Source of the DNA: CAYGWX01 sp964353855 [NCBI: uncultured bacterium] | Lineage (GTDB): Bacteria; Edwardsbacteria; CAYGWX01 | Assembly (NCBI GenBank): GCA_964353855.1 | Contig: CAYGWX010000052.1 | Location: 1 to 17,159, forward strand | Direction: 5' to 3' | Length of the DNA: 17,159 bases | Shown here: in pieces, positions 1 to 5,378 of the stretch | How positions within the stretch are numbered: the first letter of the stretch is position 1 | How the letters are laid out: each line of letters begins with the position of its first letter | The notes under the pieces: model-generated | Told to the model about the DNA's origin: nothing | The model's database searches: none | The model's input: only the letters and a program-made list of their open reading frames with translations | Program-made: the position numbers and the translations under genes

Positions 1-1
1 C

Positions 2-793
2 TTACCAGTCCTCGGTCTCCTCTTCCAGCGGGGCGGGCTGGAACCCGGCCTCCTGCGCTTCCGGGCAGATCTCCAGATAGGAGCACCACGGGCAGAGGGG
101 GTTGGGCTTGGCCGGGAGGTTCCGGGTCTGGTGGGCCGCGAGGATGGTCCGGCTGGCGCTGACGAAGCCCTTCCGGGCGAGCTCCAGGGCCGCCGGTTCC
201 GGACAGGTCTCCACGGTGCGGTTCTCGGCCAGGTAAAGGAAAGCGACCTGGCTCACCTTTTTGCCGAGCTTGTGCTGGGCCAGCAGGGCGTAGGCCATGA
301 GCTGGGGGTCGTCCTCCTTGCTGAAGCGCTCGCTGTACCGCCCGGTCTTGTAATCCAGGACCCGGACCGAGCCGTCGGGCAGGGGGTCGGCGCGGTCCAG
401 GCGCCCGACCAGGACGATGCCGTACTCCAGGGGCATCTCGTAGAAGTCTTCGGTCAGCAGGGGACGGGCCCCGGTGTCCTGGCTGGTGAGGAACCCCTCC
501 AGCATGGCCAGGGCTTTGGCCTTGTAGCGCTCCTCCTGCTCCCCGCTGGAGAACCCGGCCTCCGGGCCGCGCTTCAACCGCCAGTGGGCCTGGAACAGGG
601 TCTTCAGGGTCTCCGCGCTGCGCTTCCCCGGCTCGAAGCGGAAGAAGTCGCGCAGGGCGTTGTGGACGTGCTCGCCCAGGGTCAGGTAGGGCTTGGGCTT
701 CTTGAGCGACGTCCGCCGGTCCACGTACTCGTAGCGGTACTGGGCCGGACAGCGGGCGTACATCTTGGCCTTGGAGGGGCTGATCCTGAACAT
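2..793 (-). CDS. PD-(D/E)XK nuclease family protein, Cas4/AddB-like with Fe-S cysteines
   Basis: A 263-residue protein with the RecB-type nuclease fold signature. Visible in order are: H44 in the GEHVHNAL helix; D133 in GRLDRAD; D147 and K149 in LDYKTG (the D-x-K core of motif III); and Q164 with Y168 in QLMAYALL. Four cysteines, C15 near the N-terminus and C234-x2-C237-x5-C243 near the C-terminus, match the arrangement that holds a [4Fe-4S] cluster in Cas4 and AddB nucleases. The expected activity is metal-dependent DNA cleavage, probably by an exonuclease. No helicase, Cas1/Cas2 or CRISPR array is nearby, so a repair role is more likely than CRISPR adaptation, but this is inference. The ATG at 793 is supported by a promoter immediately upstream and by alignment of the first residues (SPSKAKMYARCP) with the family N-terminus. 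The gene is complete, ending in TAA at the window edge. Confidence 0.88.
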   Translation of the reverse strand: MFRISPSKAKMYARCPAQYRYEYVDRRTSLKKPKPYLTLGEHVHNALRDFFRFEPGKRSAETLKTLFQAHWRLKRGPEAGFSSGEQEERYKAKALAMLEGFLTSQDTGARPLLTEDFYEMPLEYGIVLVGRLDRADPLPDGSVRVLDYKTGRYSERFSKEDDPQLMAYALLAQHKLGKKVSQVAFLYLAENRTVETCPEPAALELARKGFVSASRTILAAHQTRNLPAKPNPLCPWCSYLEICPEAQEAGFQPAPLEEETEDW

Positions 794-829
794 GGCTACA
801 CCTTACCACAAAATCCTTATTACAGTCAA
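794..829 (-). promoter_or_regulatory. Sigma70-like promoter of the nuclease gene, leaderless geometry
   Basis: Read on the minus strand, TTGACT (829-824) is followed after 18 nt by TAAGGT (805-800), and then by six bases before the ATG at 793. The predicted transcription start therefore falls on or next to the start codon, leaving no room for a Shine-Dalgarno site. The -35 is one base from consensus; the -10 is weaker. Confidence 0.5.
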
Positions 830-855
830 GACCCTGAATTCACGATAAAGGCAAA

Positions 856-873
856 GGCGGCCGTGAGGCCGCC
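856..873 (-). terminator. GC-rich hairpin downstream of the four-cysteine gene
   Basis: GGCGGCC (856-862) and GGCCGCC (867-873) form a perfect 7-bp stem with a GTGA/TCAC loop. Read on the minus strand it is followed by TTTGCCTTTA, a broken T tract. It lies between the end of the four-cysteine gene and the nuclease promoter, and probably acts as a second, weaker stop for minus-strand transcription. Confidence 0.4.
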
Positions 874-883
874 CTGAGATTTT

Positions 884-910
884 GAAAAATGAACTGCCCG
901 GTGTTCATTC
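884..910 (-). terminator. Candidate intrinsic terminator of the four-cysteine gene
   Basis: On the minus strand AATGAAC (909-903), an 8-nt loop and GTTCATT (894-888) form a 7-bp stem that runs into a T5 tract. It starts 17 nt after the stop codon at 927. The stem is AT-rich, so termination may be partial; a second GC-rich hairpin follows at 856-873. Confidence 0.55.
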
Positions 911-926
911 ACGCTGGACTTTTTCT

Positions 927-1193
927 TTAAAAGCCTCCCGATCCCTTGAATTTAACGTCCAGGCCCCCGAGGTCCACCGTCTTCCGCCGGAGGAGATACT
1001 GGCAGCGGCGGTTCTGGCAGAGGATGGCGTCTATCTTGGGCTTGTATTTGTGCAGGGAGCAGTCCTCGTAGGCCTCCCTCTGGTCCTGAGTGGCCCCGCA
1101 TCTGAACTCCCAGATGATGGGCACGGGCCTTCCCTCCCGGGACTCGCTGTCACTTTTCTTCTCGAAGATCTCGACTCCGTCGTAATTCTCCAT
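927..1193 (-). CDS. Small four-cysteine protein of unknown function
   Basis: I do not recognise this family. The ATG at 1193 is chosen over an upstream in-frame ATG at 1241 because GAGGGG lies just before it and because the upstream ATG overlaps the likely -10 box. The product is 88 residues and soluble, with no signal peptide or membrane segment. Its N-terminal third is acidic and polar. Four cysteines (C32, C46, C59, C64 counted from the chosen start) in the central and C-terminal part could bind a metal, but the spacing matches no standard zinc finger that I know. The C-terminal segment is basic (NRRCQYLLRRK) and ends in a glycine-rich tail. The gene has its own promoter and downstream hairpins and diverges from miaB, so it appears to be a real single-gene unit. 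Its function is unknown. Confidence 0.6.
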   Translation of the reverse strand: MENYDGVEIFEKKSDSESREGRPVPIIWEFRCGATQDQREAYEDCSLHKYKPKIDAILCQNRRCQYLLRRKTVDLGGLDVKFKGSGGF

Positions 1194-1205
1194 GGTCCCC
1201 TCAAG

Positions 1206-1219
1206 CGGGTTTGAACCCG
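1206..1219. repeat. Inverted repeat in the leader of the four-cysteine gene
   Basis: CGGGTT and AACCCG separated by two bases form a near-perfect dyad between the -10 box and the Shine-Dalgarno of the minus-strand gene. It could be an operator or a small RNA hairpin. It resembles a tRNA T-arm (GGGTTCAAACCC on the minus strand), but no tRNA body surrounds it. Confidence 0.35.
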
Positions 1220-1236
1220 GGCCTGACAACCATAAA

Positions 1237-1266
1237 ATCATACACCAAAAACCCTCCGTGATGCAA
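1237..1266 (-). promoter_or_regulatory. Sigma70-like promoter of the four-cysteine gene
   Basis: On the minus strand TTGCAT (1266-1261), an 18-nt spacer and TATGAT (1242-1237) form a good match to the -35/-10 consensus. The start site would be near 1230, giving a leader of about 35-40 nt that contains the 1206-1219 dyad and the Shine-Dalgarno site. Confidence 0.55.
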
Positions 1267-1311
1267 GGGGTTTCCCCCTTTCCGGAACGCCCCGCCCGCC
1301 TCCCCAGGCTC

Positions 1312-1340
1312 TTGATTTTTGCCCGGGTTCGTGGTAAAAT
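1312..1340 (+). promoter_or_regulatory. Sigma70-like promoter of miaB, -10 box abutting the start codon
   Basis: TTGATT (1312-1317), a 17-nt spacer and TAAAAT (1335-1340) match the sigma70 pattern well. Only three bases separate the -10 box from the first ATG at 1344, so the start site should lie around 1347-1349. The ATG at 1350 would then begin an essentially leaderless message. No Shine-Dalgarno sequence is present upstream of either ATG. Confidence 0.6.
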
Positions 1341-1343
1341 CTA

Positions 1344-2699
1344 ATGGCGATGCTTTTTTATCTGGAGACATTCGGCTGTCAGATGAACCTGTACGACTCC
1401 GGGGTGGCCTCCGCCCTGCTGGAAGGGGCGGGCCACCTCCGGGCCTCGGACCCCGGACAGGCCGAGGCCTATCTGGTGAACTCCTGCTCGGTCCGTGAGC
1501 ACGCCGAAGAAAAGCTCATGGGCAGGCTTTGCGAGCTGGCGGCCTGGAAGCGGGCCCGGCCAGGGCGCGTGCTCGGGCTTCTGGGGTGCGTTGCCCAGAG
1601 GCTGGGGGAAAGGGCCCTTGCCCGCGTCCCTCACCTTGACCTCGTGGCCGGGACCGAGTGCTATGGACGCCTGCCGGCCCTCCTGGAGAGGGCTTCTTCA
1701 GGCGAAGCCGTCGTGGACGTGGGGGAGGAAGAGTTCGGATTTTGGAATGCGGAATTCGGAATGCGGAATGCAACGGAAAAGTCCCAGAACCTGTCCGCCT
1801 TTGTGGCTGTGTCCCGGGGGTGCGACAACCGGTGCACCTACTGCATCGTCCCCTATGTGCGCGGGCCGGAGCGCTGCCGCCCGGTCCAGACGGTCCTGGA
1901 GGAGGTCCGCTCCCTGGTCGCCCGGGGCGTGAAGGAGGTCGTCCTCCTGGGACAGAACGTGAACAGTTATCAGGGAGATGAACCGGGGAGCCAGGTGGGA
2001 CCCGCAGGCTTTGCGCGACTACTTAGTCTCGTGGATGAAATACCGGGGATCGTCCGGATAGGCTTCCTCACCTCGCACCCCAAGGATTTGGGCGAGGAGA
2101 TCCTGACAACCATGGCCGAATCCAGGCACATCGCCCACCACCTCCACCTTCCCCTTCAGTCCGGCTCGGACCGGATCCTCGGGGCTATGAACCGGAAGTA
2201 CACCTGCGCCTCTTACCAGGGGCTGGTCCGGAGGGCGCGGGAGCTGATGCCCAACCTGAGACTCACCACCGACCTGATCACGGGATTTCCCGGGGAGAGC
2301 GAAGAGGATTTTCAGTCCACCCTTCATGCCGTTCAGGAACTTCGCTTCGACGAAGCCTATACGTTCCGCTTCTCCGAGCGCGAGGGAACGCCCGCCGCGG
2401 TTCTTCCCGGGGCGGTTCCGGTCCCGGTCCGCAAGGAAAGGCTGGCCCGCCTGATCGCCCTGGTCTCCGGAATGGCGACCGAACAGGCCGCCCGGCAGAA
2501 TGGAAAGCCGGCAGAGGTCCTGGTGGAAGGCCCCAGCCGCAAAGACCCCCGGGCCTGGAAGGGGAGGACCCGGGAGAACCGGGAAGTGATCTTCGAAAGA
2601 AACGGGCACCGGCCCGGGGACCTCGCCCGAGTGTCCATCCGGGGAGCCTCGGGAAGAGTCCTCCTGGGCGCTATTGAATCCGAAACCCATCACCCTTAG
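1344..2699 (+). CDS. miaB: tRNA-2-methylthio-N6-dimethylallyladenosine synthase (radical SAM)
   Basis: MiaB adds the 2-methylthio group to i6A37 of tRNAs that read UNN codons, using S-adenosylmethionine and two Fe-S clusters. All three domains are visible. The N-terminal methylthiotransferase domain has C12 (TFGCQMN), C48 (NSCSVRE) and C82 (LLGCVAQ) as auxiliary-cluster ligands. The radical SAM domain has C160-x3-C164-x2-C167 (SRGCDNRCTYC) followed by IVPYVRGPER. A TRAM domain lies in the last 60 or so residues. The length (451) is normal. The linker at residues 131-143 is encoded by a 7-bp tandem repeat, which is odd for a housekeeping enzyme. The true start may be ATG 1350 rather than 1344, because the promoter -10 box ends at 1340; the resulting N-terminus MLFYLETFGCQMN fits the family. 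lapA follows after 9 nt. Confidence 0.95.
   Translation: MAMLFYLETFGCQMNLYDSGVASALLEGAGHLRASDPGQAEAYLVNSCSVREHAEEKLMGRLCELAAWKRARPGRVLGLLGCVAQRLGERALARVPHLDLVAGTECYGRLPALLERASSGEAVVDVGEEEFGFWNAEFGMRNATEKSQNLSAFVAVSRGCDNRCTYCIVPYVRGPERCRPVQTVLEEVRSLVARGVKEVVLLGQNVNSYQGDEPGSQVGPAGFARLLSLVDEIPGIVRIGFLTSHPKDLGEEILTTMAESRHIAHHLHLPLQSGSDRILGAMNRKYTCASYQGLVRRARELMPNLRLTTDLITGFPGESEEDFQSTLHAVQELRFDEAYTFRFSEREGTPAAVLPGAVPVPVRKERLARLIALVSGMATEQAARQNGKPAEVLVEGPSRKDPRAWKGRTRENREVIFERNGHRPGDLARVSIRGASGRVLLGAIESETHHP
1733..1771 (+). repeat. 7-bp tandem repeat inside miaB
   Basis: Imperfect heptamers run head to tail: GTTCGGA, TTTTGGA, ATGCGGA, ATTCGGA, ATGCGGA, ATGC. They encode residues 131-143 (FGFWNAEFGMRNA) in the linker between the auxiliary-cluster and radical SAM domains. 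The reading frame is preserved through the array. Confidence 0.8.
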
Positions 2700-2708
2700 A
2701 GGTCAACC

Positions 2709-3071
2709 ATGTGGATCCTGCGCCTTCTATTCGCCGTCATCATCCTTCTGCTGCTGGTCTTCGTCTGCTTCCAGAACGTGCACCCGGACCAGACCGTCAC
2801 GGTCATCCACGTATTCCAGGAGAACTTCGCCAACCAGCCCCTGGGGCTCGTCCTCCTGGTGTCCACCGCCGTGGGCATGATCCTGGCATTTCTCATCTCC
2901 CTCCTGTCCGAGATCAAGCTCCGCCGCACCCTATGGCTGTCCCGCCGTGAGATCAGGAAACTGACCACCGAGATCACGGCCCTGCGCAACCTGCCCCTGG
3001 CCCCGGAGGGCGAAGAGGCTGCCGAACGCCCGGCCAGAACGGCCACCGGACCGAAGGAGGGTTCCCTGTGA
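2709..3071 (+). CDS. lapA: LapA family (DUF1049) membrane protein
   Basis: A 120-residue inner-membrane protein with two hydrophobic segments, about residues 1-20 and 44-67. They are joined by a short loop containing the family-typical FCFQN-like stretch (here FVCFQNVHPDQTV). A basic, helical cytoplasmic tail (EIKLRRTLWLSRREIRKLTTEI) follows. In enterobacteria LapA partners LapB at the membrane in the regulation of lipopolysaccharide synthesis. The adjacent lapB homologue makes the same partnership likely here, although the lipid target is not shown by the sequence. AGAGG at 2698-2702 precedes the ATG at a good distance. The stop codon overlaps the GTG start of the next gene. Confidence 0.85.
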   Translation: MWILRLLFAVIILLLLVFVCFQNVHPDQTVTVIHVFQENFANQPLGLVLLVSTAVGMILAFLISLLSEIKLRRTLWLSRREIRKLTTEITALRNLPLAPEGEEAAERPARTATGPKEGSL

Positions 3072-4216
3072 GCCTTTTCCTGAGCCTTGTTCTGGCAGCT
3101 TTCATCGGGGTGCTCCTGGCCTGGGTCGTGGGCCGATTCACCGGGCCCAGGATGAAATCCCAGGCCCCGGGGCTTTCCTCTTATGTGGCCGGGCTCAGGG
3201 CTCTGGCCTCCAGGAACTCCACCCTGGCCATGAAACACCTGCGGGAGGCCGTGGAGCAGGATTCCTCCAACGTGGACGCCTACATCCGGCTGGGGGACCT
3301 GTTCCGGGAGGAGGGCCAGCTGGAAAAGGCCGTGCAGGTTCACCAGAGCCTCACGGTCCGGCCCGGCCTTTCCTCCGCGGTCCAGGAATCCGTTCTGGAG
3401 AGCCTGGCCAGGGATTACCTTCTCCTCAGGAAGGAACACAAGGCCCTGCCGGTCCTGGAGGATTTGGTTTCCGTTAATTCAAGGAACCGCTTCGGATTGG
3501 AGGCGCTCGCCCATCTCTACGTAAAAGATAACCGTTATGCAGAAGCCGCCAAGCTTCAGGCCAGGTTGTTTGAGGCAGAGGGGGGTAAAGATAAGGGCGG
3601 TCTGTCCCTGCGCTACGCCTACTTGGGAAAGCTGGCCCTGACCCAGGGCGACCAGGCCTCGGCAAAGGACCTCCTGCAACAGGCCCTTGCCCTGGATGCC
3701 CAGTCTGTCCCGGGGAACCTTTATCTGGGCGACCTGCATTATGCAGCTGGAGCCCCCAAGGAGGCCATTTCCTGCTGGAAGAAGGTTCTGGAAACGAGCG
3801 AGGAATGGGCTTGGCTGACCTTCGAGCGGCTGGAGGAGGCTTACTTTGTGGGTGGCTCCTTTGAGGCCATCACCCGGGTCTATGAAGATTTCCTTTCCAG
3901 CCACCCCAAGCAGGCCCTGGCTCACGTCGCCCTGGCCAAGATCCTCCTGAAGAAGGGACTGGTGGAGGAAGCCATCGAGAAAGCCAGGCTGGCCCTGGAA
4001 GAGATGCCCCTGCTGGCCGAGGCCCGGGCGATCCAGGTGGAGGCCCTGGCCCGGTCCGGAGGCCCGGAGATCGCTTTCTCCGATGCCCTGGCCTTGGTGG
4101 ATTCCCTGATCGAGAAGGGGAAGCGCTTCCAATGCAAACGCTGCGGACGCATCGCCAACGACCTGGAATGGCGCTGCGCGAAATGCAGCTCCTACGGGAC
4201 AGCGGCCCTCCTGTGA
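3068..4216 (+). CDS. lapB: LapB-like TPR protein with C-terminal rubredoxin-type zinc site
   Basis: A 382-residue protein, close to the usual length of LapB/YciM. An N-terminal hydrophobic helix (about residues 3-22) anchors it to the inner membrane. Several tetratricopeptide repeats follow (for example AYIRLGDLFREEGQLEKAVQ and LALTQGDQASAKDLLQQALAL). It ends in a rubredoxin-like metal site, C356-x2-C359 and C370-x2-C373 (CKRCG...CAKC). In E. coli LapB is an adaptor that targets LpxC to the FtsH protease and so limits lipid A synthesis. The zinc-ribbon and TPR layout are the same here. The GTG start at 3068 overlaps the lapA stop (GTGA), indicating translational coupling. The stop codon in turn shares a base with the ATG of the TPR-SPOR gene. 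Confidence 0.88.
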   Translation: MSLFLSLVLAAFIGVLLAWVVGRFTGPRMKSQAPGLSSYVAGLRALASRNSTLAMKHLREAVEQDSSNVDAYIRLGDLFREEGQLEKAVQVHQSLTVRPGLSSAVQESVLESLARDYLLLRKEHKALPVLEDLVSVNSRNRFGLEALAHLYVKDNRYAEAAKLQARLFEAEGGKDKGGLSLRYAYLGKLALTQGDQASAKDLLQQALALDAQSVPGNLYLGDLHYAAGAPKEAISCWKKVLETSEEWAWLTFERLEEAYFVGGSFEAITRVYEDFLSSHPKQALAHVALAKILLKKGLVEEAIEKARLALEEMPLLAEARAIQVEALARSGGPEIAFSDALALVDSLIEKGKRFQCKRCGRIANDLEWRCAKCSSYGTAALL

Positions 4217-5328
4217 TGAGACTCTTCTCCGTCGTCCTCGTACTTCCCACCCTGGCCCTGGCCGGCACCGGCGAGTTCGACCAGGGGCTCAAGGCCTACC
4301 AAGCCCGTTCCTTTGAGGTGGCGAAGTCCCATTTCGAGGCCTACCTGAAAACGGAGCCGTCCCGAAACCTCTCCCGCACCCTGTTCTACCTGGGGCAGCT
4401 GGAAGCGGACGGGCAAAAGTCCCAGAATTACTATCAGGCTCTGGCCGCGAAGTTTCCCAAGGACACGCTTGCGGCCCGGGCGAACCTGGCCCTGGGCCAG
4501 ATGGCTTATTCCAAGGCGGTCTACGCCGAAGCGCGAGCGAGGTTTTCCAGGGTGGCGGCCCAGTTGCCCACGCTGCCCATCGCAGGCGAGGCCCAATACT
4601 GGCTGGGCATCTGCTGGTTGATCGACGGGAAGCCTGAAGAGTCCCGGAGAACGTTCTTCGGCTTGGTCAAAGGTTTTCCAAATTCCCAGCGGGCAGAATG
4701 GGCGAGGCTGGGAATAGGAGACAGCTATTTCCGCCAGGGGACCTTTGACCGGGCCCTTACAGAATACCAAGCCTGCGAAACACAATATCCCACTGGGGAG
4801 ACGCTGCCCATCGTCCTGTTTCAAGTTGCCCAGTGTTTTGAGAAGCTGGGAGGGAAAGAAGAGGCCCAAGCCTATTACCAGAGGGTAATCGAGGCTGCAC
4901 CCAAAGGGTACGAGGCAATCGAAGCCAAGCAGAGGTTGGCGACTCTGGGTAAGCGCAACAGGGAAACTCCTAAGCCCGTGACCAACACCCCTGTGCCCAA
5001 TCCGATCATGGTCACTCGGCCCGAGACGAGCCAGGGGAGGCGGGATACAGTCATTGCAACCCTCAGAACCCCCAGGGATTCAGCAGTCTCCATTCACCCA
5101 GGCCTTTTTTTACAAGTGGCCGCCTTCACGGACCCGGAGAGTGGAGCTCCCTTGAAAAAGAGACTGGTTCAGAACGGATACCAGGTCAATTCCTCCTCCA
5201 AGGTGGTCTCGGGTCGAAAGTATTATACGGTTTTGGTGGGACCTTTTCCGAGCGAGGGGGCAGCCAGAGACGCGGAACAGAGGCTCAGGCAGGAGGAGCA
5301 CATCTCTCCGATCTGGATCAGGAACTAA
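4216..5328 (+). CDS. Exported TPR protein with C-terminal SPOR domain
   Basis: The ATG at 4216 (TGATG overlap with the lapB stop) gives 370 residues and a clear signal peptide, MRLFSVVLVLPTLALA before GTGEFDQ. Starting further upstream would bury this peptide. The mature protein has tetratricopeptide repeats resembling the CpoB/YbgF and outer-membrane assembly type (GEAQYWLGICWLIDGKPEESR, WARLGIGDSYFRQGTFDRALTEY). A Pro/Thr-rich linker follows (about 255-290), then a SPOR domain (about 293-370; LFLQVAAFTDPESG...YYTVLVGPFPSEGAARDAEQRL). SPOR domains bind peptidoglycan strands stripped of stem peptides, typically at the division site, so a periplasmic role in division or wall-envelope coordination is likely. 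Its coupling to lapAB suggests shared envelope duty. A T7 run at 5105-5111 is the only odd base feature. Confidence 0.82.
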   Translation: MRLFSVVLVLPTLALAGTGEFDQGLKAYQARSFEVAKSHFEAYLKTEPSRNLSRTLFYLGQLEADGQKSQNYYQALAAKFPKDTLAARANLALGQMAYSKAVYAEARARFSRVAAQLPTLPIAGEAQYWLGICWLIDGKPEESRRTFFGLVKGFPNSQRAEWARLGIGDSYFRQGTFDRALTEYQACETQYPTGETLPIVLFQVAQCFEKLGGKEEAQAYYQRVIEAAPKGYEAIEAKQRLATLGKRNRETPKPVTNTPVPNPIMVTRPETSQGRRDTVIATLRTPRDSAVSIHPGLFLQVAAFTDPESGAPLKKRLVQNGYQVNSSSKVVSGRKYYTVLVGPFPSEGAARDAEQRLRQEEHISPIWIRN

Positions 5329-5378
5329 CCGAGGGTCGGAGGCTCAACCTCAAACGTTTATGTCAGGATAGAACCGAC

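Noticed and set aside
131-877. Long plus-strand reading frame opposite the nuclease gene
   Set aside because: Low-complexity Gly/Leu/Gln/Val-rich translation typical of the antisense of a GC-rich gene; the minus-strand protein has clear nuclease motifs.
1195-1235. Possible tRNA on the minus strand because of a GGGTTCAAACCC T-arm-like sequence
   Set aside because: No acceptor stem, D-arm or anticodon arm can be paired at the right distances; the sequence lies in the leader of a protein gene.
1194-1241. Upstream in-frame ATG at 1241 as the start of the four-cysteine gene
   Set aside because: It overlaps the likely -10 box (TATGAT) and has no ribosome site, while ATG 1193 follows GAGGGG.
2019-3439. 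Minus-strand reading frames across miaB, lapA and lapB
   Set aside because: They lie opposite well-supported genes, have no recognisable motifs, and their composition is that of complementary-strand artefacts.
4132-4215. N-terminal extension of the TPR-SPOR protein
   Set aside because: It would lie inside lapB in another frame and would mask the signal peptide starting at 4216.
5105-5111. T7 run as a frameshift in the TPR-SPOR gene
   Set aside because: The SPOR domain continues in frame on both sides, so the run is simply part of the coding sequence.
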